64,000 bases of DNA from Nonlabens ulvanivorans (GTDB lineage Bacteria; Bacteroidota; Bacteroidia; Flavobacteriales; Flavobacteriaceae): NCBI RefSeq assembly GCF_000732625.1, contig NZ_JPJI01000032.1:1307180-1371179 (forward strand), read 5' to 3'. Position 1 is the first letter of the stretch, and every line of letters begins with the position of its first letter. Shown piece after piece: positions 50,488 to 59,255 of the stretch. A program made the position numbers and the translations under genes. The notes under the pieces are model-generated. The model searched no databases, was not told the origin of the DNA, and worked only from the letters and a program-made list of their open reading frames with translations.

Positions 50488-51636
50488 ATGAACAATTTTA
50501 ATAATGTCATTGAGAAAATAAGAGAATTGTTTCATGAACCTAAAGAGTTTATACCACTACATATCCCTCATTTTTCTGGAAATGAAAAAAAATATGTTTC
50601 TGAGTGTATTGATTCAACTTTTGTTTCAAGTGTTGGTCAGTTTGTAAATGATTTTGAGAAATCTATTGCTGAGTTTACAGGAGCTAAGAGATGTGTGGTT
50701 TGTGTAAATGGAACTAATGCAATACACCTAGCTATGATCGCAAGTGGTGTAAAAGAAAATGAGGAGGTTATAACACAGCCTTTAACATTTATTGCTACGG
50801 TCAATGCAATTTCCTATGCTCATGCGGTTCCTGTTTTTGTAGATGTCGATAAGGATACAATGGGTATGTCTCCAAAGTCATTGAGGGTTTTTTTGGAGCA
50901 GAATACTGAAATTAAAGATGGAGTTTGTATAAATAAGCTATCAGGACGTAAAATTAGTGCGTGTTTACCTATGCATACTTTTGGCCACGCGGCTCGCATA
51001 GAAGAAATTAAAGAAATTTGTGATGAATATAATATCACTTTGATTGAAGATGCTGCAGAGGCTATGGGTAGTAGTTATAAAGGTAAACATTTGGGAACCT
51101 TTGGGTTGTTGGGAACTTTCAGTTTTAATGGTAATAAAACGATTACTACCGGTGGTGGTGGTGCTATTATCACAGATGACGAAAATCTTGCAGATAAATT
51201 AAAACACCTAAGTACGCAAGCTAAAATTCCGCATAAATGGCGTTATGAACATGATCAGGTAGGTTATAATTATAGAATGCCTAATATTAATGCGGCTTTA
51301 GGACTCGCACAAATGGAGAAATTAGAATATATTCTCAAACGAAAAAGACAACTTGCTCTCGAATACAATAACTTTTTTACATCTTTAGATATAGATGTTT
51401 TTGAGGAACGAGAAAGTGAAAACTGTAATTATTGGTTGAATGCTGTCATTTTAAAAAATCAAGAACAACAACAACTCTTTCTAACCGAGCTTAATGAAGC
51501 TGGTGTTATGTGTAGACCTATTTGGGAATTGATGACTAACATGGTAATGTTTAAGAATTGTCAAAAAACCAATCTAGATAATGCGACTTGGTTATCACAT
51601 CGTGTTGTTAATATTCCTAGCAGTGTTGTTAAATAA
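50488..51636 (+). CDS. legC: LegC-family aminotransferase
   Basis: PLP enzyme of the DegT/DnrJ/EryC1 fold, which adds the 4-amino group to the 4-keto sugar. The 382 residues have IPLHIPHFSGNEKKY near the start, a PLP Lys at 217 in SFNGNKTITTGGGGA, and GYNYRMPNINAALGLAQME. The N-terminal extension and SFNGNK motif are characteristic of LegC and relatives. Its end overlaps the start of the acetyltransferase gene. Confidence 0.88.
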   Translation: MNNFNNVIEKIRELFHEPKEFIPLHIPHFSGNEKKYVSECIDSTFVSSVGQFVNDFEKSIAEFTGAKRCVVCVNGTNAIHLAMIASGVKENEEVITQPLTFIATVNAISYAHAVPVFVDVDKDTMGMSPKSLRVFLEQNTEIKDGVCINKLSGRKISACLPMHTFGHAARIEEIKEICDEYNITLIEDAAEAMGSSYKGKHLGTFGLLGTFSFNGNKTITTGGGGAIITDDENLADKLKHLSTQAKIPHKWRYEHDQVGYNYRMPNINAALGLAQMEKLEYILKRKRQLALEYNNFFTSLDIDVFEERESENCNYWLNAVILKNQEQQQLFLTELNEAGVMCRPIWELMTNMVMFKNCQKTNLDNATWLSHRVVNIPSSVVK

Positions 51637-52255
51637 AAGCATTTATATACTTGGTTATTCTGGACATGCTTATGTTATTCTAGATTCTTTAGCAAAACTC
51701 AATGTTAAAGTGCTAGGTTATTTTGATTTTGAACCGTGCAATTCTTTTGATAATTTTTATGATCTTGAGTATAAAGGAAATGAAAAACTCGTAGATCTTA
51801 ATTTTATTGACGATTCAAGCTACGTATTTCCTTCTATTGGAGATAATTATATAAGGATAAAACTAGTTCAATTTATTGAAGAAAATAAACTTGCACAAAC
51901 AAATATAATAGATCCACAAGCGATAGTATCTAATAGGGCCATCATAGAATCTAGTGTATATGTAGCTCCTGGCGCTATAATTAATAGCCGCGCTTTAATA
52001 AAAAAAGGATCTATAATAAATAGTGGAGCCACAATAGAACACGAGTGTGTGATAGGAGAATTTAGTCATATCGCTCCTAATTCAGTGTTAACTGGCAATG
52101 TGATAATTGGAAAAAACACCTTAGTAGGTGCTAATGCCGTGATTACACCAGGTGTTACAATAGGGAATAACGTAATAATTGGAGCGGGATCAGTTGTTAC
52201 AAAGGATATACCAGATAATAGCAAATGGGTTGGAAACCCTTTAAGAATGTTATGA
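51626..52255 (+). CDS. legH: NeuD/PglD-family sugar N-acetyltransferase
   Basis: It probably acetylates the 4-amino sugar made by LegC. The N-terminal part has YILGYSGHAYVI-like nucleotide-fold contacts, and the C-terminal half is a left-handed beta-helix of hexapeptide repeats (about 85-205) ending GAGSVVTKDIPDNSKWVGNP. No ATG is available: the frame overlaps the end of legC, and the start must be the TTG at 51626 or the GTG at 51623. The 209-residue length is right for NeuD/PglD. The stop overlaps the next ATG by four bases (ATGA). O-acetylation of the finished sugar is an alternative role. Confidence 0.78.
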   Translation: MLNKSIYILGYSGHAYVILDSLAKLNVKVLGYFDFEPCNSFDNFYDLEYKGNEKLVDLNFIDDSSYVFPSIGDNYIRIKLVQFIEENKLAQTNIIDPQAIVSNRAIIESSVYVAPGAIINSRALIKKGSIINSGATIEHECVIGEFSHIAPNSVLTGNVIIGKNTLVGANAVITPGVTIGNNVIIGAGSVVTKDIPDNSKWVGNPLRML

Positions 52256-53259
52256 AAAAAATAATTATTATAGCTGAGGCTGGTGTGAACCACAATGGCG
52301 ATATAGAAAAGGCAAAAGAACTCATTGATGCAGCAGCGGCAGCAAAAGTAGATTATGTCAAGTTCCAAACCTTCAAAGCAAATAAATTAGTTACTCAAAA
52401 CTCTAAAAAAGCAGATTATCAGGTCGAGAATACCAACGATAATAGCAGTCAGTTTGATATGCTTAAGAAGCTTGAGTTAACTAGGCAAATGCACTTAGAT
52501 TTAATTGTTCATTGTAAAAAAAAGAACGTAAAGTTCTTATCTACAGGATTTGATATTGAGAGTCTTCTTTTTCTTAAAGAAATAGGGATTGAACTAGCTA
52601 AAGTTCCTTCTGGTGAGCTAACCAACTTGCCTTATTTAAGAGCTATGGCTCAAAATTTTAAGAAAATTATTGTGAGCACAGGAATGGCTTCTATGGAAGA
52701 AGTAGAAGCAGCTGTAAACGTTATTCTTGAATGTGGTGTTTTAAAAGACAATATTACTGTTTTACATTGTAATACAGAGTACCCTACACCTATGAAGGAT
52801 GTAAATTTACTTGCTATGTTAGATATCAAAAGAAAGTTAGGAATTGATATAGGTTATTCCGATCATACTTTGGGAATTGAGGTGCCAGTGGCGGCTACAG
52901 CTCTTGGTGCAACTGTTATTGAAAAGCACTTTACTTTAGATAGGACATTACCTGGTCCAGATCATCGAGCATCTTTAGAGCCTGATGAGCTTAAAAATAT
53001 GGTTCAATCCATAAGAAATATAGAACTTGCAATAAGTGGTTCTGGCATAAAAGAGCCTTCACCATCAGAGTTGAAAAATAAGCCAGTTGCTAGAAAAAGT
53101 ATTGTAGCATTAACGTCAATTAAAAAAGGTGAAGAACTTACCATACATAATATTGGCGTTAAAAGACCTGGTACAGGAATAAATCCTATGAAATGGGATG
53201 AAGTACTAGGGACTGCAGCACAACAGAACTTTAATGTAGATGAATTAATAGTACTATAA
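52252..53259 (+). CDS. legI: Legionaminic-acid/sialic-acid-type synthase (NeuB family)
   Basis: It condenses the 6-deoxy HexNAc intermediate with phosphoenolpyruvate to form the nine-carbon acid. The 335-residue protein has IIAEAGVNHNGDIEKAKELI, STGMASMEEVEAAV, HCNTEYPTP and a C-terminal SAF (antifreeze-like) domain from about residue 275 (RKSIVALTSIKKGEELT). The metal-binding His residues in the barrel are present. The frame extends upstream to 52225, but the ATG at 52252 overlaps the previous stop and fits. Confidence 0.9.
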   Translation: MKKIIIIAEAGVNHNGDIEKAKELIDAAAAAKVDYVKFQTFKANKLVTQNSKKADYQVENTNDNSSQFDMLKKLELTRQMHLDLIVHCKKKNVKFLSTGFDIESLLFLKEIGIELAKVPSGELTNLPYLRAMAQNFKKIIVSTGMASMEEVEAAVNVILECGVLKDNITVLHCNTEYPTPMKDVNLLAMLDIKRKLGIDIGYSDHTLGIEVPVAATALGATVIEKHFTLDRTLPGPDHRASLEPDELKNMVQSIRNIELAISGSGIKEPSPSELKNKPVARKSIVALTSIKKGEELTIHNIGVKRPGTGINPMKWDEVLGTAAQQNFNVDELIVL

Positions 53260-54413
53260 TGAAAATAGCTGTAGCTACAGGAACAAGAGCAGATTTTGGT
53301 TTGCTTAGGCCTTTAATGCAAGAATTAAAAGATGATAGTTTCTTTAAATTATCTGTTTGGGCTACCGCTATGCATTTATCAGAACGATTCGGTTATACAA
53401 TCGATGAAATTATAAAAGCAGGATTTGAAATTCATTATAGAATTCCTTGTCTTGAAGAAAATGATGATAGCATTGCTATAAGTAAAACCATCTCACGAGC
53501 TATAGATGGATTTGCAACAGTTATTGATAAGGAAAAGCCAGACTTTTTAATCATTTTAGGTGATAGAACAGAAATGCTAGGTGCTGCGATTGCTGCTACT
53601 GTTGCAACAATACCTATTATTCATATACATGGAGGAGAAACTACCATAGGAGCATATGATGAAAGTATAAGGCACAGCATTACTAAAATGAGCTATCTGC
53701 ATTTTACTGCTGCAAGTGTTTATCGTAATAGAGTTATACAGCTAGGAGAGCATCCTAGTCGTGTGTTTAATGTAGGTGCTATAGGTATAGATTCTATTAA
53801 AAATTTACCTTTATTAAGTAAAGAAGAGCTAGAAGTTAATTTAAATTTTAAATTTAGAAAAAGAAATGTATTAATAACGTTTCATCCCGTTACCTTAGAA
53901 TCATCAAGTGCTGAGGAGCAATTCACAGCGATTTTAAAAGCACTCGACGAACTTGAAGATACTTATTTAATTTTCACACATGCAAATTCAGATAAAAACG
54001 GTAAGGTTATCAATAATATGATAGAAGAGTATACCGTTTTAAATAGAGATAAATCATTAAGTGTTATATCTTTAGGTCAAGTAAGGTATTTCAGTATGCT
54101 TCAGTATGTAGACCTTGTTTTAGGAAATAGTTCAAGCGGTATTCTCGAAGTACCTTATTTCAATATACCTACCATTAACATAGGCGATCGTCAGACTGGT
54201 CGATTAATGTCACAAAGTGTGATACAGTGTTCAAATAAATATGAGGATATTCAAAAAGCTTTAAATTTAGGTTTAGATTCCGCTTTCGCGAAAGCGATAC
54301 AAAAACAATCACTCATATATGGTAATGGCACCGCTACTCAACAAATCATAAAAATTTTAAAGAATTTTACAAAGGCATCATTAAAGAAACCATTTTACGA
54401 CCTTCCAAAATAA
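53259..54413 (+). CDS. legG: NDP-sugar hydrolysing 2-epimerase (NeuC/LegG family)
   Basis: It hydrolyses and epimerises the NDP-2,4-diacetamido sugar to the free 2-epimer used by LegI. The 384 residues have the GT-B-like epimerase layout: ATGTRADFGLLRPLMQEL at the start, HIHGGETTIGAYDE, and LGNSSSGILEVPYFNIPTIN, then IGDRQTGR. The start overlaps the legI stop (TAATG). A palindrome copy encodes AFAKA near the C-terminus. Confidence 0.9.
   Translation: MKIAVATGTRADFGLLRPLMQELKDDSFFKLSVWATAMHLSERFGYTIDEIIKAGFEIHYRIPCLEENDDSIAISKTISRAIDGFATVIDKEKPDFLIILGDRTEMLGAAIAATVATIPIIHIHGGETTIGAYDESIRHSITKMSYLHFTAASVYRNRVIQLGEHPSRVFNVGAIGIDSIKNLPLLSKEELEVNLNFKFRKRNVLITFHPVTLESSSAEEQFTAILKALDELEDTYLIFTHANSDKNGKVINNMIEEYTVLNRDKSLSVISLGQVRYFSMLQYVDLVLGNSSSGILEVPYFNIPTINIGDRQTGRLMSQSVIQCSNKYEDIQKALNLGLDSAFAKAIQKQSLIYGNGTATQQIIKILKNFTKASLKKPFYDLPK
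54281..54296. repeat. 16-bp interspersed palindrome, copy 12
   Basis: Exact copy inside legG, read as AFAKA. Confidence 0.9.
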
Positions 54414-54419
54414 TAATTT

Positions 54420-55463
54420 ATGGATTTGAATCAAATCACAATAGAGTCAAAAGCGACCATATTAGACGCGCTTAACAAGCTAAATCAAGTAAGGAAAGTG
54501 AGTAGACTCATTCTATTTGTTAAAAATGAGAATGCTAAAATTATAGGCTCAGTTACAGATGGAGATATAAGAAGATCACTAGCTCTCGATCAAGATCTTA
54601 ATAAGTCTGTAGAAGAAGTATGTTTTAAGAATTTTGTGCACCATATTGAAAATGGAGATTTTATAGATCTTTCTGTTTATAGAGAACAAAATATTAAAAT
54701 ATTACCAGTTCTTAATAGTGATAAAACTTTATCTAGAATTTTAGATCTAGAAATCACTAAGTCTACTTTACCACTTGAGTGTATGATTATGGCTGGTGGA
54801 AGAGGAAAAAGATTAAGCCCATTAACAGATAGTATTCCTAAACCCATGTTACCACTAGGTGATAAGCCTATAATTGAGCATAACATAGATCGCTTGATAA
54901 GCTATGGGATTCAAAAAATTTACATATCAGTAAAGTATTTAGGAGAACAGTTGGAGGCTTATTTTGGCGATGGCTCTTCAAAGGGAATACAAATTGAATA
55001 TATCTGGGAAGAGGAACCTCTGGGAACTGCAGGAGCTTTAAAACTGGTTGATAAATTTAATACAGACTATGTACTGTTAATGAATAGTGATTTGTTTACC
55101 AGCGTTAATTTTGAAGAGATGTATTTACTTTTACTTAAAGAAAATGCGGACATGGTAGTTGCCTCAACAGAGTATAAGGTTGATGTGCCTTACGCTGTTT
55201 TTGAAACTGATGGTAATAGGGTAAAAGCTTTCAAAGAAAAGCCTTCATACATTTATCAATCTAATGCCGGTATATATATCTTAAAAAAATCATTAATTGA
55301 TCAAATGACTAAAAATAAGTATTGTGATATTACTGATGTGATGGAGAAACTTGTCCAAGATGGAGGAAAACTAGTATATGATCCTATTTTAGGATTTTGG
55401 ATAGATATAGGTAAACCGTCAGATTATAAACAAGCTCAAGAATTTATAAAGCATTTTAAGTAA
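54420..55463 (+). CDS. ptmE: CBS-domain sugar nucleotidyltransferase (PtmE type)
   Basis: This 347-residue protein joins a pair of CBS domains (about 1-115) to a nucleotidyltransferase (about 118-347) beginning MIMAGGRGKRLSPLTDSIPK. That architecture is what Campylobacter PtmE has. PtmE is reported to make GDP-glucosamine-type intermediates, which channel sugar into legionaminic acid separately from UDP-GlcNAc pools. Its presence argues that legB-legG use GDP-linked sugars. It follows legG by six bases. The nucleotide specificity is inferred from the relative, not seen here. Confidence 0.8.
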   Translation: MDLNQITIESKATILDALNKLNQVRKVSRLILFVKNENAKIIGSVTDGDIRRSLALDQDLNKSVEEVCFKNFVHHIENGDFIDLSVYREQNIKILPVLNSDKTLSRILDLEITKSTLPLECMIMAGGRGKRLSPLTDSIPKPMLPLGDKPIIEHNIDRLISYGIQKIYISVKYLGEQLEAYFGDGSSKGIQIEYIWEEEPLGTAGALKLVDKFNTDYVLLMNSDLFTSVNFEEMYLLLLKENADMVVASTEYKVDVPYAVFETDGNRVKAFKEKPSYIYQSNAGIYILKKSLIDQMTKNKYCDITDVMEKLVQDGGKLVYDPILGFWIDIGKPSDYKQAQEFIKHFK

Positions 55464-55494
55464 ATTATAAATTTAAATAACTTAGAGACTAAAT

Positions 55495-56217
55495 ATGAAT
55501 ATATTAATTACTTTGTGCGCAAGAGGTGGTTCTAAGGGAATTCCTGATAAAAATATAAAATTGATGGTAGGTAGACCCTTAATTCATTACTCTTTAAAAA
55601 TAGCACACAATTTTGCTAACAAACATAAGGCAGATATAATTTTGTCAACAGATTCTGATAGGATAAAGAATAAAGTTGTTAGCTTTGGTCTAGATAATAT
55701 TGACTTAAGTTATTCAAGGCCAGATTTTCTGGCAACGGATAATGCTGGCAAAATTGATGTCATCGTAGATGTCAAAAATTATGCTGAGCGAACTCAAAAT
55801 AAATTATATGATTATGTAATAGATTTAGATGTAACATCGCCTTTAAGAACTCTTGAAGATTTGGAAAAAGCATTGTCATTATTAAAAGATTCAAATGCTC
55901 ATAACATTTTTTCAGTTAATGTGGCTGAAAGAAATCCTTATTTTAACATGGTGGAGAAAAATCAAGATGGATACTATGGGTTGTCTAAGCAAGCTAATTA
56001 CTCCACTAGACAGTCAGCCCCTCAAGTTTATGATATGAACGCATCATTTTATATTTATTCAAAATCATTTTTCGACAATAAATGTAAATCAGCTATAACT
56101 GACCGGAGTTTAATATTTCAAATGAATCATATTTGTTTTGATTTAGATCACCCTAAGGATTTTGATTACATGGAATACTTGTTGTCTAATGATAAATTAG
56201 ATTTTAAACTAGATTAA
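55495..56217 (+). CDS. legF: CMP-nonulosonate synthetase (NeuA/LegF/PtmB family)
   Basis: It activates the nonulosonic acid with CTP. The 240-residue enzyme has the start CARGGSKGIPDKNIKLM, the LDVTSPLRTLEDLEKAL segment and FDLDHPKDF at the C-terminus. These are typical of CMP-sialate and CMP-legionaminate synthetases; the LDVTSPLR block holds substrate and metal-binding residues. Its stop overlaps the start of the next gene by one base. Confidence 0.88.
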   Translation: MNILITLCARGGSKGIPDKNIKLMVGRPLIHYSLKIAHNFANKHKADIILSTDSDRIKNKVVSFGLDNIDLSYSRPDFLATDNAGKIDVIVDVKNYAERTQNKLYDYVIDLDVTSPLRTLEDLEKALSLLKDSNAHNIFSVNVAERNPYFNMVEKNQDGYYGLSKQANYSTRQSAPQVYDMNASFYIYSKSFFDNKCKSAITDRSLIFQMNHICFDLDHPKDFDYMEYLLSNDKLDFKLD

Positions 56218-57119
56218 TGCGAGTATTAATAATAGGGTTAGGTTCTATAGCTAAAAAGCACATTACTGCTTTGAGAACAATTGATTCTTCAGTTGAAATA
56301 TATGCGTTAAAAAGATCTGAATCTGAAGAAAAAGATGGGATAAAGAACATCTATTCTTTGACCGATATTCTAGAATTATCACTTCAATTTATTATTATTT
56401 CTAATCCTACAAATATTCATTTTAAGACACTTAAAGATTTATATCATTACAAAATACCTTTGTTTATAGAAAAACCTTTGTTTAGCACAAAGGGAATTGA
56501 AGAGAAAAAATTGGTTCAGTTAATAGATGATAATAATTCAACATATGTTGCTTGTAATTTGCGATTTCATAAAGGGATAAATAAAATAAGAGAATTACTT
56601 AATGACTGTCGTATTGAAGAAGTAAATAGTTATTGTGGCTCATATTTGCCTGATTGGAGACCTGGAGTTGATCTCAAGAATGTATACAGTGCTAATAAAG
56701 AACAAGGTGGTGGTGTACATATAGATTTAATACATGAGTTGGATTATATTTATTGGATTTTTGGATTGCCTATTAGTAAAAAGTGTTTTTTTAGTAATAA
56801 TTCTTCTCTAAATATCACGGCATATGATTACGCTAATTATCTATTTAATTATGATAGTTTTAATGTCAATATCGTTTTGAACTATTATAGAAGAGATGCT
56901 AAAAGAACCTTTGAAGTTATAACAAGTAATGGGACTTATTTATTGAATTTACTTGAAAACAAAATTCTATTTAATAATGAAGTTATATATTCGGAAGATC
57001 AAGAAATAATGGATATGTATGTAGATCAAATGAATTTCTTTATTAAAAATGCGTTATCAAAAAAAAATACTTTTAATACAATCCAAGAAGGATATAAAGT
57101 TTTAGACCTATGCTTTTAA
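56217..57119 (+). CDS. Gfo/Idh/MocA-family oxidoreductase
   Basis: A 300-residue NAD(P)-dependent oxidoreductase: IIGLGSIAKKHITAL at about 4-18 is the dinucleotide site, EKPLF is the family EKP motif, and GGGVHIDLIHELDY supplies the substrate-binding His and Asp. In the Campylobacter cluster a gene at the same place (ptmF, by my recollection) helps make the early glucosamine precursor. The synteny legF - Gfo/Idh - SDR is common in flagellin or capsule nonulosonate loci. The exact reaction is not known. Confidence 0.78.
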   Translation: MRVLIIGLGSIAKKHITALRTIDSSVEIYALKRSESEEKDGIKNIYSLTDILELSLQFIIISNPTNIHFKTLKDLYHYKIPLFIEKPLFSTKGIEEKKLVQLIDDNNSTYVACNLRFHKGINKIRELLNDCRIEEVNSYCGSYLPDWRPGVDLKNVYSANKEQGGGVHIDLIHELDYIYWIFGLPISKKCFFSNNSSLNITAYDYANYLFNYDSFNVNIVLNYYRRDAKRTFEVITSNGTYLLNLLENKILFNNEVIYSEDQEIMDMYVDQMNFFIKNALSKKNTFNTIQEGYKVLDLCF

Positions 57120-57871
57120 ATAATAAAATAATTGTTATTACTGGAGGAGCTGGTTTATTAGGGGCTGACTTTTGTCAGAAGATCGTTGAAAACGGTGGTA
57201 TAGCAATAATGGCAGAGTATGACATTGAACATGCGATAGAAGTGAAAAATAAAATAGCTAGTGATAGGTTATTTGTGGAGGAGATAAACATAACTTCTAA
57301 AAACTCTATTCAAGAATTGATTAATAAATTACATTCAAGACATGGTAGAATAGATGCTTTAGTTAATAGTGCATATCCCAGAAATAAAAATTATGGTAAA
57401 CATTTCTTTGATGTAGATTATTCAGATTTCTGCGATAATTTAGGTATGAATTTAGGTGGCTACTTTTTATCATCACAATTATTTTCAAAATATTTTTATA
57501 AGCAAGGTAATGGTAATATTGTGAATATTTCTTCAATATACGGAGTAGTAGCACCAAGATTTGAGGTGTATGATAATACGGCCATGACTATGCCCGTAGA
57601 ATATGCAGCGATAAAATCTGGTCTTATTCACTTAACAAAATACATGGCAAAATATTTTAAAGGTAAAAATATTAGAGTCAATTCTATTTCTTTAGGTGGT
57701 TTAGTTGATGGGCAACCTACTGAATTTTTAACTTCATATAAACAGTTCTGTTTAAATAAAGGGATGCTGGATGCAAAGGATATATCAGGAACTTTATTGT
57801 TTTTATTATCTGAATTATCAGAGTATATTAATGGTCAGAATGTAATAATTGATGATGGATTTACTCTTTAG
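57110..57871 (+). CDS. ptmA: Short-chain dehydrogenase (PtmA-like)
   Basis: Classical SDR of 253 residues. ITGGAGLLGADFCQ holds the NAD motif at about 9-22, the NSAYPRN loop is at about 87-93, and the catalytic NISSIYG and YAAIKSGLIHLTKYMAKYF (Tyr-x3-Lys) follow. It closely parallels PtmA-type enzymes at the end of the leg/ptm order. It overlaps the previous gene by ten bases. Its precise step is uncertain; the symbol rests on context. Confidence 0.78.
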   Translation: MLLNNKIIVITGGAGLLGADFCQKIVENGGIAIMAEYDIEHAIEVKNKIASDRLFVEEINITSKNSIQELINKLHSRHGRIDALVNSAYPRNKNYGKHFFDVDYSDFCDNLGMNLGGYFLSSQLFSKYFYKQGNGNIVNISSIYGVVAPRFEVYDNTAMTMPVEYAAIKSGLIHLTKYMAKYFKGKNIRVNSISLGGLVDGQPTEFLTSYKQFCLNKGMLDAKDISGTLLFLLSELSEYINGQNVIIDDGFTL

Positions 57872-59255
57872 GTTTTTCAATTACTTATTTATTTGTTTTG
57901 AAAATTATTTTATTAGAATATATGATAGAATCTGTAGAATTTTTGTTTTAACAATTATGTTGTTTATGAGTCCTTCTTGCGGGACAGTCGATATACAATC
58001 TCCGCTTAAAGGCTCTTCTAGAGCCACTGCTTATCACGATAGTGATAAAATGGTTAATACAAAGGATTACTTATTTGTGACATACCTTCAACATAGAATA
58101 GGAGATGAGCTTGTAATTGTCAGAAGGTATAATAAGTCTTCCAAGACATGGGATCAAACATCTACTTTGGGTGTTGCAAAAGATGATCACGGAGGTGGCG
58201 CGCTAGTTATAGATTCTCAAGGTTATCTTCATATTGTTTATGGATCGCATAATTCACCTTTATATTATAAAAAATCTCAATCAGCATATGATGTTAACTC
58301 ATGGTCTACACCTCTTGAGATTTCAGGTAACTTAACGTATCCTAGTTTAGTGATTAATAAAAATGATGATTTGTTCCTAGCGGCTCGTAATGATATTATA
58401 GGAGGTTCTTGGTCTGTCAGATTATTTAAAAAATCTAGTCTAAGTAAATCATGGGACAAAGGAAAGGATATAATTACTTCTGATTATTTGAAATGGAAAA
58501 AAGCCTATGGAAAAAGCTCAATGTTTGTTTCAAATGGATATGCTAGATTTGGTAAATACCTGTCTGTAAATCATAAAAATGAATTACATCTTACCTTTCA
58601 TTACTTTGAATACGTTCCGAAGAAGATTAAAACCTTTGCAAATAATAAAGTAAATTCCAGTACTCATTTTGTATCACATACATTTTCAAAAGATCTTGGA
58701 CACTCGTGGTCTAAGGAAAATGGTGACTTTAGTATAGAGCCCATAAGTTTAAAAGATATCTCGATTATAAGCGGTAATAATGATCCTTCTAAAGTGGATT
58801 GCAACTACAGTGCAGGGCAGCATTTTTATAAGGATGGTAAGATTTATCTCTTTTTTAGTAAACATTATGGAATCGAGACTACCTTGCATCTTGCATCTTC
58901 ATCGTTTCCGTACAAATTTTGGGAAGAAATAGAGATATTGAACGACGATTACTATTTAAGAGCTCCTGTGGCTGCGTCGCAAGGAACAAGAACAATATTT
59001 GCTGTGAATGCGATTCCTAAAGATGTTTATGTAAATGGACGTCCACCAGCAAATTTGCCTTTAAAATCTAAGATTATCATAGGCGAATTAGATTTAACTT
59101 CTTTAAATGTAAAATGGAATGATAATAATATGGTTGTTAATCCTAGCTGGTTACCGCAATTATCAAATGAGTATAAAGGTGATATATGGTATATGGTAAC
59201 TCAAGGAGCTAGAGAATCTAATGATACTAATGTTATCATAAATAAAGTCAAGTGA
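57852..59255 (+). CDS. Secreted beta-propeller (BNR_4-like), possible uronate lyase
   Basis: The 467-residue protein has a hydrophobic N-terminal segment (about 28-42) ending near PSCG. It is probably exported, perhaps membrane-anchored. The rest has repeated WS/WD-ended strand units typical of a seven-bladed propeller of the BNR_4 type. His113 (DDHGGG) and His133 (GSHN) are 20 residues apart; Tyr163 (LTYPS) and Arg179 (AARND) are 16 apart. Both spacings are as I recall for the catalytic residues of PL24/PL25 ulvan lyases. An Asp-box SKDLGHSW is at 279-286. It overlaps the SDR end and the next gene start. The ATG could also be at 57855. Confidence 0.72.
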   Translation: MMDLLFRFFNYLFICFENYFIRIYDRICRIFVLTIMLFMSPSCGTVDIQSPLKGSSRATAYHDSDKMVNTKDYLFVTYLQHRIGDELVIVRRYNKSSKTWDQTSTLGVAKDDHGGGALVIDSQGYLHIVYGSHNSPLYYKKSQSAYDVNSWSTPLEISGNLTYPSLVINKNDDLFLAARNDIIGGSWSVRLFKKSSLSKSWDKGKDIITSDYLKWKKAYGKSSMFVSNGYARFGKYLSVNHKNELHLTFHYFEYVPKKIKTFANNKVNSSTHFVSHTFSKDLGHSWSKENGDFSIEPISLKDISIISGNNDPSKVDCNYSAGQHFYKDGKIYLFFSKHYGIETTLHLASSSFPYKFWEEIEILNDDYYLRAPVAASQGTRTIFAVNAIPKDVYVNGRPPANLPLKSKIIIGELDLTSLNVKWNDNNMVVNPSWLPQLSNEYKGDIWYMVTQGARESNDTNVIINKVK

